Both the position numbers and the translations under genes were made by a program. The notes below the pieces were generated by a model. The model made no database searches and had not been told where the DNA came from. It saw only the letters and a program-made list of their open reading frames with translations. From Bacteroidales bacterium (GTDB lineage: Bacteria > Bacteroidota > Bacteroidia > Bacteroidales > P3), in contig WRCN01000003.1 of assembly GCA_009783885.1 (NCBI GenBank), positions 55,778 through 119,777 of the forward strand: 64,000 nt of DNA, given 5' to 3'. Below are positions 18,587 through 27,491 of this stretch, piece by piece (positions within the stretch are counted from its first letter, which is position 1; each line of letters opens with the position of its first letter).

Positions 18587-20101
18587 ATGGCAAACCACGA
18601 AGAACAATTTAAGAAACTTATTGCACATGCTAAAGAATACGGCTTTATTTTTCCGTCAAGCGAGATTTACGACGGGTTAGCGGCTGTTTACGACTACGGG
18701 CAATATGGTGTTGAACTCAAAAATAACATTCGTCAATACTGGTGGAAATCTATGGTACAGATGCATGAAAATGTAGTTGGCTTAGATAGTGCAATCTTCA
18801 TGCATCCTACGATTTGGAAGGCTTCTGGACACGTTGATGCGTTCAACGATCCGATGATTGACAACAAAGATAGTAAAAAACGCTATCGCGCCGATGTATT
18901 GATTGAAGATTATTGTGCAAAAATTGAAGATAAAATCAACAAAGAAGTTGAAAAAGCAGCCAAACGTTTTGGCGATAGTTTTGATAAAAATCAGTTTGTA
19001 ACAACCAACCCAAGAGTGTTGGAATATCAACAAAAAATTGAAAATACGCTGCACCGCATGAACAAAGGTTTAGCGGAAAATAATTTGGCAGATGTGAAAG
19101 CGTTGATTGAGGAATTGGAGATTGTTTGCCCCATGTCGGGAAGTCGTAACTGGACGGATATTCGGCAATTCAATTTGATGTTTTCCACACAAATCGGGTC
19201 ATTGAGCGAAGAAGCGAACACAATTTATTTGCGTCCCGAAACAGCACAAGGTATTTTTGTGAATTTTTTGAATGTGCAAAAAACTTCTCGAATGAAAATT
19301 CCATTTGGCATTGCGCAAACCGGAAAAGCCTTTCGCAACGAGATTGTAGCACGTCAATTCATTTTCCGTATGCGTGAATTTGAGCAAATGGAAATGCAGT
19401 TTTTTGTTCGTCCCGGAACGGAAATGGAATGGTTTGAATACTGGAAAACATCTCGTATGGAATGGCATAAATCGTTGGGAATTCCTGCGGAAAAATACCG
19501 TTTTCACGACCATGAAAAATTGGCGCATTACGCGAATGCTGCGACAGATATAGAGTTTGAATTTTTGTTTGGTTTCAAAGAATTGGAGGGAATTCACTCT
19601 CGTACGGATTTTGACCTTGCTCAACACCAAGAATTTTCGGGCAAAAAAATGCAATATTTTGATCCTGAATTAAACGAAAGTTACATTCCATACGTGGTTG
19701 AAACTTCGATTGGATTAGACAGAACGTGTTTGGCAATGCTAAGCCATGCTTATAATGAAGAAGTTTTGGAAGACGGCTCGACTCGCGTGGTGATGAAGTT
19801 TCCGCCTGTTTTAGCACCGTATAAAATTGCTGTTTTACCTTTGGTGAAAAAAGACGGAATGCCTGAAAAAGCACGTGAAATCATGGATACATTGAAAGGC
19901 GATTTCATGTGTCAATACGATGAAAAAGATGCTATCGGCCGTCGCTATCGCCGTCAAGATGCCATTGGCACACCATTTTGTATCACTATAGACACGCAGA
20001 CTTTGGGAGATAATACCGTAACCATTCGATATCGCGACACCATGCAGCAAGACCGCATTGCGATTGCCGAAATTGCAAACGTAATTAGAGAAAATTTGTA
20101 A
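18587..20101 (+). CDS. glyS: Glycyl-tRNA synthetase, dimeric type
   Basis: Class II synthetase charging tRNA-Gly, 504 aa, of the single-chain alpha2 type. Landmarks: FIFPSSEIYDGL near the N-terminus, LRPETAQGIFVNF and GKAFRNEI (motif 2), MREFEQMEMQFF, and VVETSIGLDRTCLAML (motif 3). The C-terminal anticodon domain (APYKIAVLPLV onward) is complete. The downstream kinase gene starts 5 bases after the stop. Confidence 0.97.
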   Translation: MANHEEQFKKLIAHAKEYGFIFPSSEIYDGLAAVYDYGQYGVELKNNIRQYWWKSMVQMHENVVGLDSAIFMHPTIWKASGHVDAFNDPMIDNKDSKKRYRADVLIEDYCAKIEDKINKEVEKAAKRFGDSFDKNQFVTTNPRVLEYQQKIENTLHRMNKGLAENNLADVKALIEELEIVCPMSGSRNWTDIRQFNLMFSTQIGSLSEEANTIYLRPETAQGIFVNFLNVQKTSRMKIPFGIAQTGKAFRNEIVARQFIFRMREFEQMEMQFFVRPGTEMEWFEYWKTSRMEWHKSLGIPAEKYRFHDHEKLAHYANAATDIEFEFLFGFKELEGIHSRTDFDLAQHQEFSGKKMQYFDPELNESYIPYVVETSIGLDRTCLAMLSHAYNEEVLEDGSTRVVMKFPPVLAPYKIAVLPLVKKDGMPEKAREIMDTLKGDFMCQYDEKDAIGRRYRRQDAIGTPFCITIDTQTLGDNTVTIRYRDTMQQDRIAIAEIANVIRENL

Positions 20102-20105
20102 ATTT

Positions 20106-20942
20106 ATGGTAGTTATTGCAGATAGTGGCTCAACAAAAACAGATTGGTACTGGATAAATTCGAAGGGAGAACTAAAAACTGTTCAAACCATCGGACTGAA
20201 TCCGTATTTCTTAGACGCAGATGGCATTTTGAATATTCTTAAAAAAGATTTATATCCATTTTTAGACAACAAAAAAGTGGAACAAGTGTTTTTTTACGGT
20301 TCAGGCTGTGCCACTCCACATAAAAAACAAGAGGTGGAATATGCTTTGGATTTTTTCTTTATTCATGCCGATATTGAAGTAGAGAACGATCTTTTGGGTG
20401 CTGCACGTGCGTTGTGTGGATCGGAAAGCGGCTTGGTTTGCATCTTGGGAACAGGCTCAAGTTCGTGCGTGTACGACGGAAAACAAATTATTGAACGTTT
20501 ACCGTCTTTGGGTTATTTGTTAGGCGATGAAGGCGGTGGAGCTTTCCTCGGCAGGAACTTGGTGTCGGCTTATTTCAATAATGAATTGCCGGATCATTTG
20601 AAGAAAATATTTGAACAAAAATACCCGACTTCATTGGCAGAAGTGTTAGAAAAAGTTTATCGGCAACCTTTTCCAAATCGTTATTTGGCTTCGTTTGTAG
20701 AGTTTTTGATCGAAAATAAATCAGATACGTTTGTAAAAGATTTGGTAGGTTTGGCATTTGATGATTTCTTTAGAAAACAAGTGTTGCGTTACGACAATTA
20801 TGATAAATATCCGCTTTGTTTTGTAGGTTCGGTAAGTTTCGGTTTTGCCGATGAACTTCACGAATCCGCAAGAAAACACGGACTCGAAATTTCTAAAATT
20901 GAACAAACACCATTAAATGGACTGCTCGAATTTCATAGATAA
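20106..20942 (+). CDS. BadF/BadG/BcrA-type ATPase, probable N-acetylglucosamine kinase
   Basis: 278-aa actin-fold kinase. ADSGSTKTDW is the phosphate 1 loop, CILGTGSSSCVYDG the phosphate 2 loop, and LGDEGGGAFLGRNLV resembles the GlcNAc-kinase loop. GFVGS-like CFVGSVSFGF near the end is the adenosine motif. Bacteroidetes homologues are annotated as N-acetylglucosamine kinases and could recycle cell-wall amino sugars. Five bases separate it from glyS, so it is probably co-transcribed. Substrate is inferred. Confidence 0.8.
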   Translation: MVVIADSGSTKTDWYWINSKGELKTVQTIGLNPYFLDADGILNILKKDLYPFLDNKKVEQVFFYGSGCATPHKKQEVEYALDFFFIHADIEVENDLLGAARALCGSESGLVCILGTGSSSCVYDGKQIIERLPSLGYLLGDEGGGAFLGRNLVSAYFNNELPDHLKKIFEQKYPTSLAEVLEKVYRQPFPNRYLASFVEFLIENKSDTFVKDLVGLAFDDFFRKQVLRYDNYDKYPLCFVGSVSFGFADELHESARKHGLEISKIEQTPLNGLLEFHR

Positions 20943-21016
20943 GGGCACGCGCGAGGTGTGCCCCTACGATACACCATAATGCACTCCGTACGGGCGGCCC
21001 TTGCGGTCGCCCCTCA
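20942..21016. repeat. Two small GC-rich hairpins
   Basis: Between the kinase and FKBP genes: GGGCACGCGCGAGGTGTGCCCC (20943-20964) and ACGGGCGGCCCTTGCGGTCGCCC (about 20989-21012), each an imperfect palindrome of the GGGG-C-rich type seen at 45107 and 57118. Confidence 0.7.
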
Positions 21017-21047
21017 AAAAATATCAACCTCAAAAAATTAAATCATC

Positions 21048-21944
21048 ATGAAAAAAATCCTAACTACCGCACTAACACTGTTAATCACAACAACATTAAT
21101 CTCACAAAACACTATGACTTACGAACAAAAAATCAGTTACATTCTCGGGTACAATATCGGTAACGATGTAAATCAAATGCCGTTTAATTTCGATGGAAAC
21201 ACTATGATTCAAGGTATGAAAATTGCGTTTGACGATCAACCGTTTCAATATTCCGACCAAGAAATCCAACAAACTATGCAAGAATGGCAAATGGGTATGC
21301 AATCCGGACAACAAAACGCAAATGCGGAATTCGAAAAAAAAGTTAGTTACATCCTTGGCTATACCATCGGCCGAAACGTGTCGAACGAGCCATTTGATTT
21401 CGATTTTGATGCTGTGTTACAAGGTATGAGAATCGCATTCGACGACAATCAGAAAATTGAATTTACCGAAGAAGAAATGCAAGAAATCTTACAAGAATGG
21501 CAAATGAGTATGCAAGCCGAACATCAACAACGTGCCGCTTCAGATATGGAAAAAAACAAAGCTGCAGGCAGAGCCTTTTTGGAGCAAAACAAACAAAATA
21601 AAGATGTGCATGTAACTCCGTCTGGATTACAATATAGAGTTGTAACAATGGGTACAGGTCCAAGACCTACGTCTCCAAGCGACAGAGTAAGAGTTCACTA
21701 CGAAGGCAAACTTTTGGACGGTACAATATTCGACTCGTCTTACGAGCGTGGCGAAGATATTACGTTTGCACTAAACCAAGTGATTTCAGGTTGGACTGAA
21801 GGCGTGCAATTGATGCCTATTGGTTCGAAATTTATCTTCTACATCCCGTCTGATTTGGCTTATGGTGATCGTGCGATAGGCCCTCAGCTTCCGGCAGGTT
21901 CTACGTTAGTTTTTACGGTTGAATTATTTGGTATTAACGAATAA
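21048..21944 (+). CDS. FKBP-type peptidyl-prolyl isomerase with duplicated N-terminal domain
   Basis: Exported proline isomerase/chaperone, 298 aa, signal peptide about 1-20. Two tandem copies of the FkpA/Mip-type N-terminal unit are visible: residues about 24-82 (YEQKISYILGYNIG...) and about 96-157 (FEKKVSYILGYTIG...), each ending in a Gln/Glu-rich helix (QEWQM). The FKBP domain (about 185-298) has VRVHYEGKLLDGTIFDSSY, VISGWTEGVQLM and PSDLAYGDR. Most relatives have a single N-terminal unit, used for dimerisation. Confidence 0.92.
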   Translation: MKKILTTALTLLITTTLISQNTMTYEQKISYILGYNIGNDVNQMPFNFDGNTMIQGMKIAFDDQPFQYSDQEIQQTMQEWQMGMQSGQQNANAEFEKKVSYILGYTIGRNVSNEPFDFDFDAVLQGMRIAFDDNQKIEFTEEEMQEILQEWQMSMQAEHQQRAASDMEKNKAAGRAFLEQNKQNKDVHVTPSGLQYRVVTMGTGPRPTSPSDRVRVHYEGKLLDGTIFDSSYERGEDITFALNQVISGWTEGVQLMPIGSKFIFYIPSDLAYGDRAIGPQLPAGSTLVFTVELFGINE

Positions 21945-21947
21945 ACT

Positions 21948-22050
21948 ATGAGTTAAGAACTAAGAGTTAAAAGTAGCTTCGCCTAATCGCATTCATTTTT
22001 TAACTCTTAGTTCTTAATTTTTAACTCTTAACTTTTAACTTTTAACTCAT
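21948..22050. repeat. AT-rich inverted/direct repeat (TTAAGAACTAAGAGTTAAAA family)
   Basis: The FKBP-MFS gap is built from repeats of AGTTAAAAGT-like words. TTAAGAACTAAGAGTTAAAA at 21953-21972 is the exact complement of a stretch ending near 22017, giving a 20-bp stem; further TTTTAACT copies follow to 22050. It can form a long hairpin, possibly a terminator for the FKBP gene. Confidence 0.8.
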
Positions 22051-22053
22051 AAA

Positions 22054-23298
22054 ATGACAACACTTTCTAAAGAAACACAAAAAAAAGCTAACATAATCCT
22101 CATAGCCGGCGTACTTTTCAACTTATCCATAGGTGTTTTGTATGCATGGAGCGTAATAAAAACAAAATTAATAGACGATTGGAACTGGACAAGCAGTGAA
22201 GCAGGCTTGCCTTACACCTTAGCAATCGTATGTTTTGCACTTGCCGCCTTTTTCGGTGGAAGAATGCAAGATAAAATCGGACCGAGAAAAGTTGTAACAT
22301 GCGGAGGCATATTAGTCGGAGTTGGACTAATTATCTCCGGACTTGTTGGCAATAGTCATCCAATGGGTATTGCAATAGGATTCGGTGTTATAACGGGTGC
22401 GGGTATCGGACTCGGCTACAGTAGCGTTTTACCTCCTGCTATAAAATGGTTTCATCCAAGCAAAAAAGGCTTGGTAGGCGGACTAATTGTCGGTGGTTTC
22501 GGAGTTGCAGCGGTATATTTTGCTCCGGTAGCAAACGTTTTACTCAATAAATTTGGTATAGAGACAACGTTGCTGATTTTAGGTATAGCAACTATTGTTA
22601 TCAGTACGCCTATCGCTCAACTCATCAAAAATCCACCTGTAGGCTATGTGCCACCAGCTCCTGCAAACTTAAAAGAATCCATTGCACAAAGTGCTCCTTC
22701 TGTTGATTATACACGGGGAGAAATGATGAAAACAAAGCGGTTTTATCTTTTGTTCCCTATGTTTTTGTTTTCATCATCCGCAGGATTGATGATCATTGGA
22801 AACATGTCGAAAATTGCAAAAGACCAAGCCGAAATATCAGATACGGTAATAATAGCCATATTAGTAGCTTTTCTTGCTGTTACGAATGCGCTTGGTAGAA
22901 TTGCCGGCGGATATATGTCCGATAAAATCGGTAGAGTGAATGCTTTGTTTGTGGTATTTATATTGCAAGCATTAAACATGGTCGGCTTTATATTTTATGG
23001 AAATTTAGCGTTATTAGTTTTTGGAATAATTATGGTTGGATTCAACTATGGAACGCTTTTGAGTGTATTCCCGGCCATTACAGCAGACCAGTACGGACTC
23101 AAAAACTATGGCGCAAATTATGGTGTAATGTATCTTGCATGGGGACTTGCGGGGGTTGCAGCACCAATTATGGCAGACTATTTCTACGATATTCATAAGA
23201 ACTTTAACATTGCGTACATCATTTGTGCAATTATGATGGCATCACTTATTTTTGTTAATTATTTGTATAAGAGAAATCTTCAAACGCTAAATCGGTAA
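22054..23298 (+). CDS. MFS transporter, oxalate/formate antiporter (OFA) family
   Basis: 414 aa with about 12 membrane helices. The N-terminus NLSIGVLYAWSVIKTKLIDDWNW and the GGRMQDKIGPRKV loop (MFS motif A) fit the OFA family; a second motif A-like loop is GGYMSDKIGRVNAL. The family exports or exchanges small carboxylates such as oxalate, formate or lactate, but many members are unassigned. It stands alone, with no decarboxylase partner beside it. Confidence 0.85.
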   Translation: MTTLSKETQKKANIILIAGVLFNLSIGVLYAWSVIKTKLIDDWNWTSSEAGLPYTLAIVCFALAAFFGGRMQDKIGPRKVVTCGGILVGVGLIISGLVGNSHPMGIAIGFGVITGAGIGLGYSSVLPPAIKWFHPSKKGLVGGLIVGGFGVAAVYFAPVANVLLNKFGIETTLLILGIATIVISTPIAQLIKNPPVGYVPPAPANLKESIAQSAPSVDYTRGEMMKTKRFYLLFPMFLFSSSAGLMIIGNMSKIAKDQAEISDTVIIAILVAFLAVTNALGRIAGGYMSDKIGRVNALFVVFILQALNMVGFIFYGNLALLVFGIIMVGFNYGTLLSVFPAITADQYGLKNYGANYGVMYLAWGLAGVAAPIMADYFYDIHKNFNIAYIICAIMMASLIFVNYLYKRNLQTLNR

Positions 23299-23300
23299 AA

Positions 23301-23358
23301 GGCGGCTTCGACTACGCTCAGCCACCGCAGCACGATCGTTGAGCGTAGTCGAAACGCC
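23301..23358. repeat. GGCTTCGACTACGCTCAGCC / GAGCGTAGTCGAAACG inverted repeat
   Basis: 58 bases in the MFS-rseP gap, with the same arms as the units at 32903 and 42849 and the in-frame copy in hydE. Confidence 0.88.
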
Positions 23359-23391
23359 CGTACACCAACCAAAATCCAAAAAAAATAATTT

Positions 23392-24708
23392 ATGTCAGGA
23401 TTAATGATGACTTTGCAGTTACTTTTAGGATTGTCCCTTTTGGTATTTATCCACGAAATGGGACACTATTTGGCTGCACGCGCGTTTGGTATTCGAGTAA
23501 CGAAATTCTATTTGTTTTTTGATGCTTGGGGCTTTAAATTAGTTAGTTTCAAAATTGGTGAAACCGAGTTTGGTATAGGTTGGCTTCCGTTTGGAGGTTA
23601 TTGCCAAATCGCCGGAATGATCGATGAAACGCAGGGTGCCGATGATTTGGCATCTACGCCTCAACCTTGGGAATATCGCTCGAAACCTGCTTGGCAACGC
23701 CTGATCGTGTTGTTTGGTGGTATATTTTTGAATTTCGTAACCGGTATTTTGATTTTATCTTTTCTTTTGCTTGGCTCATCAAAAGGCTATTTGAGTAATG
23801 ATGAAGTTTCGAAGTTTGGTATTGCGCCGTCGCCGATAGCACGAGAAATCGGATTTCAAAACGGTGATAAAATTTTAAGTATTAACGGCAAAAGAATAGA
23901 GCGTTTTCAAGATGCACAAAGTATGAATGTGTTGTTTGGTGCGAAAGTGGAAGTATTGCGAGGAAACGACACCTTAAAAATTACAATTCCGAAAGATGCG
24001 TATCGTCGTGTGATGCAGGAAGGCGTGCCGTTTTTCGATATCGACAATTTTCCTGTGATTGTGGATAATCTTATTGAAGGCTCTATTGCCGAACGAATGG
24101 GGATGCTTGCCAATGACCAGATTCTACAAATCAATTCCGATACCATTCATTCGTTCGGAACGTTGCAAAGCGTTCTGAATACTTACAAGAATGAGGAAAT
24201 TCAAGTTGCTGTAATTCGTGATGCAGATATTGTATTACTGCATACAACTTTGGATTCCACGGGCAGATTAGGCATTTTTGTCAACCGTTCGTATCCGTAT
24301 CAACCAACTTTCTATACGTTTTGTTCGGCACTTACTTACGGCTACAAAGACGCAATGGACTTGCTGAAAGCAAACGCAAAAGGACTTGGAAAAGTGGTTA
24401 CAGGCAAAGAAAAAGCCAGAGAAAGCATTCAAGGCCCTATCGGTATGGCACAAATTTATGGTTCGGAATGGATTTGGTCGAGATTTTGGTATATAACAGG
24501 AATTCTTTCGCTGATTTTGGCATTTATGAATTTTTTGCCAATTCCTGCATTGGATGGCGGCCATATTCTGTTTACCCTTTGGGAAATTATCACTCGTCGC
24601 AAGCCGAGCGATAAATTCCTTATGGCTACGCAACAAATTGGTATGATTATTCTTTTAACCTTGATGGTGTTTGCTTTTGGTAATGATTTGTTCAGGATTT
24701 TTCGATGA
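23392..24708 (+). CDS. rseP: Site-2 intramembrane zinc protease RseP
   Basis: Regulated intramembrane protease that cleaves anti-sigma factors and signal-peptide remnants, 438 aa. HEMGH at about residue 21 in the first helix is the zinc motif; LDGGH near residue 385 supplies the third ligand in the last conserved helix. Two PDZ-like domains lie between (about 125-290). In Bacteroidales the gene is often next to dxr; that gene is not present here. Confidence 0.94.
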   Translation: MSGLMMTLQLLLGLSLLVFIHEMGHYLAARAFGIRVTKFYLFFDAWGFKLVSFKIGETEFGIGWLPFGGYCQIAGMIDETQGADDLASTPQPWEYRSKPAWQRLIVLFGGIFLNFVTGILILSFLLLGSSKGYLSNDEVSKFGIAPSPIAREIGFQNGDKILSINGKRIERFQDAQSMNVLFGAKVEVLRGNDTLKITIPKDAYRRVMQEGVPFFDIDNFPVIVDNLIEGSIAERMGMLANDQILQINSDTIHSFGTLQSVLNTYKNEEIQVAVIRDADIVLLHTTLDSTGRLGIFVNRSYPYQPTFYTFCSALTYGYKDAMDLLKANAKGLGKVVTGKEKARESIQGPIGMAQIYGSEWIWSRFWYITGILSLILAFMNFLPIPALDGGHILFTLWEIITRRKPSDKFLMATQQIGMIILLTLMVFAFGNDLFRIFR

Positions 24709-24754
24709 ATTTAAATAATTCTCAAAGAAGTTTGGAAAGATGAGAAATTTTGCC

Positions 24755-24763
24755 TAATTTTGC
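24755..24763 (+). promoter_or_regulatory. Promoter for serC
   Basis: TAATTTTGC with a TTTG at 24731-24734, 20 bases upstream: a full -33/-7 Bacteroidetes promoter. The leader before the ATG at 24814 is about 45 bases. Confidence 0.65.
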
Positions 24764-24813
24764 AGAATATATGTCAACTTAATAAAAACAAAAATAATTA
24801 AAACTCAAAAATC

Positions 24814-25896
24814 ATGAAACACAATTTCAACGCAGGTCCTGTTGTATTGCCAAAAGAGGCAATTGAGGCAACAATCAACGCTATCCGCGATTTCGCCGGA
24901 ACAGGTATTGGTCTATTGGAAATTTCTCACCGTACACCGGGTTGGGAAAAAGTTATGGCTGAAACCGAACAACTTTGGAAAGAACTTCTAAACATTCCGG
25001 AAGGTTATCGTGTACTGTTCTTAGGTGGTGGCGCAAGCACACAATTCTACAATGTTCCGATGAACTTGATGAACACAAAAGCCGCTTATTTGGTAACAGG
25101 TGTTTGGGCGAAAAAAGCCATGCAAGAAGCCAAAAAACTCGGTAACGTGGAAATCGTTGCATCTTCTGATGACAAAAATTTCAACTACGTTCCGAAAGGT
25201 TACACCATTCCAACAGATGCGGATTATTTTCACATCACGACAAACAACACGATTTACGGAACTGAAATTCACGTAGACATGGACTCTCCTGTGCCTTTGG
25301 TGGCTGACATGTCGTCGGATATCATGAGTCGTCCGGTAGACGTTTCGAAATATGCGTTGATTTATGGTGGTGCGCAGAAAAACGTAGGGCCGGCAGGTGT
25401 TACGTTTGTAATCGTTCGCGAAGATATTCTTAAAAAAGAAAAAGGGTCTTTGCCAACTATGGTTGATTATCGCACGCATTTCGACAACGCTGACCCAAGA
25501 AATAACTCTATGTTCAATACACCTCCCGTACTTCCGATTTACACGATGTACGAGACTTTGAAATGGGTTAAAGCCAACGGTGGTGTTGAAGGTATGTACA
25601 AGAAAAACGTTGAAAAAGCAGCGTTGTTGTATAACGAAATCGACCGCAATCCATTGTTCATTGGAACTGCAGAAAAAGAAGATCGTTCGTTAATGAATGT
25701 TTGTTTTGTGATGAATAAAGGACACGAAGAGAAAGAAGAAGCATTTATGGATTTCGCGAAAAAAGCCGGTATGGTGGGTATCAAAGGTCACCGTTCAGTA
25801 GGTGGTTTCCGCGCTTCAATCTATAACGCTTGTCCGCTTGAAAGTGTTCAAGCGCTTGTTGCTTGCATGCAAGAGTTCGAAAAAATGCACGCTTAA
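24814..25896 (+). CDS. serC: Phosphoserine aminotransferase
   Basis: PLP enzyme converting 3-phosphohydroxypyruvate to phosphoserine, 360 aa. [15 protein letters not shown] is the family N-terminus; [11 protein letters not shown] binds the cofactor phosphate and [11 protein letters not shown] holds the Schiff-base lysine. The C-terminal [15 protein letters not shown] segment is complete. Adjacent to serA in a serine pathway pair. Confidence 0.97.
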   Translation: MKHNFNAGPVVLPKEAIEATINAIRDFAGTGIGLLEISHRTPGWEKVMAETEQLWKELLNIPEGYRVLFLGGGASTQFYNVPMNLMNTKAAYLVTGVWAKKAMQEAKKLGNVEIVASSDDKNFNYVPKGYTIPTDADYFHITTNNTIYGTEIHVDMDSPVPLVADMSSDIMSRPVDVSKYALIYGGAQKNVGPAGVTFVIVREDILKKEKGSLPTMVDYRTHFDNADPRNNSMFNTPPVLPIYTMYETLKWVKANGGVEGMYKKNVEKAALLYNEIDRNPLFIGTAEKEDRSLMNVCFVMNKGHEEKEEAFMDFAKKAGMVGIKGHRSVGGFRASIYNACPLESVQALVACMQEFEKMHA

Positions 25897-25897
25897 A

Positions 25898-25962
25898 AGG
25901 TACGAGGTATGAGGTGCGGGGTGCGAGGTTTTCTCGAAGCTCACCTCGCACCTCGCACCAAA
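25898..25962. repeat. GTGCGAGGT-type repeat between serC and serA
   Basis: Direct GGTACGAGGTATGAGGTGCG and GGGTGCGAGG units face CACCTCGCACCTCGCACC after TTTTCTCGAAG, making an imperfect hairpin. Simple-sequence inverted repeats of this style resemble the one at 21948 in layout but not in sequence. Confidence 0.75.
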
Positions 25963-25990
25963 ATTTATTAATCAAAAAAATAATATACAA

Positions 25991-26911
25991 ATGAAAGTAT
26001 TAATAGCTACCGACAAACCGTTCGCAAAAGTAGCGGTTGACGGCATCAGAGCCGTTGTAGAACAAGCAGGTCATGAATTGGTTTTGTGTGAAAAATACAC
26101 AGACGTTTCGGATTTTCACAAAGCAGTTGCAGATGTTGACGCACTTATCGTGCGTTCAGACAAAGTGGATGCTGCTGTTGTGGATGCTGCAAAAAACTTA
26201 AAAATTGTAGTTCGTGCAGGTGCCGGATTTGACAATCTTGACCTTGCTGCATGTACGGCTAAAGGCATCGTGTGTATGAACACGCCTGGTCAAAACTCCA
26301 ATGCTGTTGCCGAATTGGCACTTGGTATGATGGTGTATATGGCTCGTAATTGCTTCCAACCGGGAGCAGGAACTGAGCTCAAAGGAAAAAAATTGGGTAT
26401 CCATGCTTACGGAAACGTAGGTCGCTTGGTTGCTATGATTGGCAAAGGTTTCGGAATGGAAGTGTATGCTTTTGATCCGTTCGTTAAAGCCGAAGCTATT
26501 CAAGCCGACGGTGTGAATGTATTAAATTCTATTGAAGAATTGTACAGCACGTGTCACTACATTTCCTTGCATATTCCTGCGAATGATAAAACCAAAAAAT
26601 CTATCGGCTACGATTTGCTCAGCAAAATGCCAAAAGGTGGTTGTTTGGTTAATACCGCCCGTAAAGAGGTGATTCACGAAGAAGAATTGGTAAAAGTTTT
26701 GACCGAGCGCGCAGATTTGAAATATGCAACGGATATCGAAGCCGGTAACCAAGCCGAACTTAATGAAAAATTTGGTATTCGTGTTTTCGCTACTCCAAAG
26801 AAAATGGGTGCCGAGACAGCCGAAGCCAATATCAACGCTGGTTTGGCAGCAGCAAACCAAATCTGCAAATTCTTCGCAACGGGAGATACCACGTTCCAAG
26901 TGAATAAATAG
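25991..26911 (+). CDS. serA: D-3-phosphoglycerate dehydrogenase
   Basis: First step of serine synthesis, NAD-dependent, 306 aa without an ACT domain (short type common in Bacteroidetes). Landmarks: VRAGAGFDNLD, HAYGNVGRLVAM (NAD-binding GxGxxG variant, here HAYGNVG), FDPFV, HIPANDKTK, and LVNTARKEVIHEEEL. The NAD-motif region departs from the strict GxGxxG, with Ala-Tyr-Gly at the first glycines, which is seen in some Bacteroidetes members. Confidence 0.93.
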   Translation: MKVLIATDKPFAKVAVDGIRAVVEQAGHELVLCEKYTDVSDFHKAVADVDALIVRSDKVDAAVVDAAKNLKIVVRAGAGFDNLDLAACTAKGIVCMNTPGQNSNAVAELALGMMVYMARNCFQPGAGTELKGKKLGIHAYGNVGRLVAMIGKGFGMEVYAFDPFVKAEAIQADGVNVLNSIEELYSTCHYISLHIPANDKTKKSIGYDLLSKMPKGGCLVNTARKEVIHEEELVKVLTERADLKYATDIEAGNQAELNEKFGIRVFATPKKMGAETAEANINAGLAAANQICKFFATGDTTFQVNK

Positions 26912-26935
26912 GAAAACATATTAAAACAAAACGAT

Positions 26936-27457
26936 ATGAAAAAGGTAATTAGTTTTTTTGTTCCATTGATATTAGTATTGTTAACGTCTTGCGGGAAAGC
27001 AGTATTTACACCTAAGCATAGAGTGGCTCTTCAGCAAAGTGGAATATCTACCAAAGATGTCCAATTTTACAATAGCAAAAAAATAAAATTAGAGCGACAA
27101 ATATCTTCTTCGGAAGTAGGAACTGCAAAAGGAACGGTCAATGTTAGAAAAGGAATGCACTTCGAATCTATTATTTTTCCAAGACATACAAAAGGACGAT
27201 TGGCTATTGAGGACAAAGATTGTTTAACAATTGCATTTGAACAAGCCGGAACGATTGTTTTTTGCCAAAACGCAAGTGGTAAGTATTTCAGACTGATGGG
27301 AAGAGGCGGGTACATTCAAAACGGTGCACAAATGTCTTATGCCGGACAAACATGGACGGTTGAGAAAGGTGCTACAGCAAAATTGAAGTTTCGGGAAAGT
27401 TCCAAAATCAGGAAAACTAAAAACTCTCGAACAGTCAAAGGACTATCTGTCGAATAA
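26936..27457 (+). CDS. Small lipoprotein of unknown function
   Basis: 173 aa with a lipoprotein signal (LLTSCGK, Cys19). The mature part has no family I recognise. It is rich in Lys and Arg, has two Cys (near 100 and 109), and appears beta-rich, ending in a basic, probably disordered tail. 25 bases downstream of serA on the same strand and closed by the terminator at 27458, so it may be transcribed with serA. Confidence 0.75.
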   Translation: MKKVISFFVPLILVLLTSCGKAVFTPKHRVALQQSGISTKDVQFYNSKKIKLERQISSSEVGTAKGTVNVRKGMHFESIIFPRHTKGRLAIEDKDCLTIAFEQAGTIVFCQNASGKYFRLMGRGGYIQNGAQMSYAGQTWTVEKGATAKLKFRESSKIRKTKNSRTVKGLSVE

Positions 27458-27491
27458 AAAAAAGGGTCGAAGTTTCGACCCTTTTTTTTAG
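27458..27491. terminator. Bidirectional intrinsic terminator
   Basis: AAAGGGTCGAA-GTT-TCGACCCTTT flanked by A-tract and T-tract, between the convergent lipoprotein and V-ATPase B genes; it serves both strands. Confidence 0.9.

Noticed and set aside
21948..22050. CRISPR or other regular array
   Set aside because: The repeats are short, overlapping AT-rich words without regular spacers.
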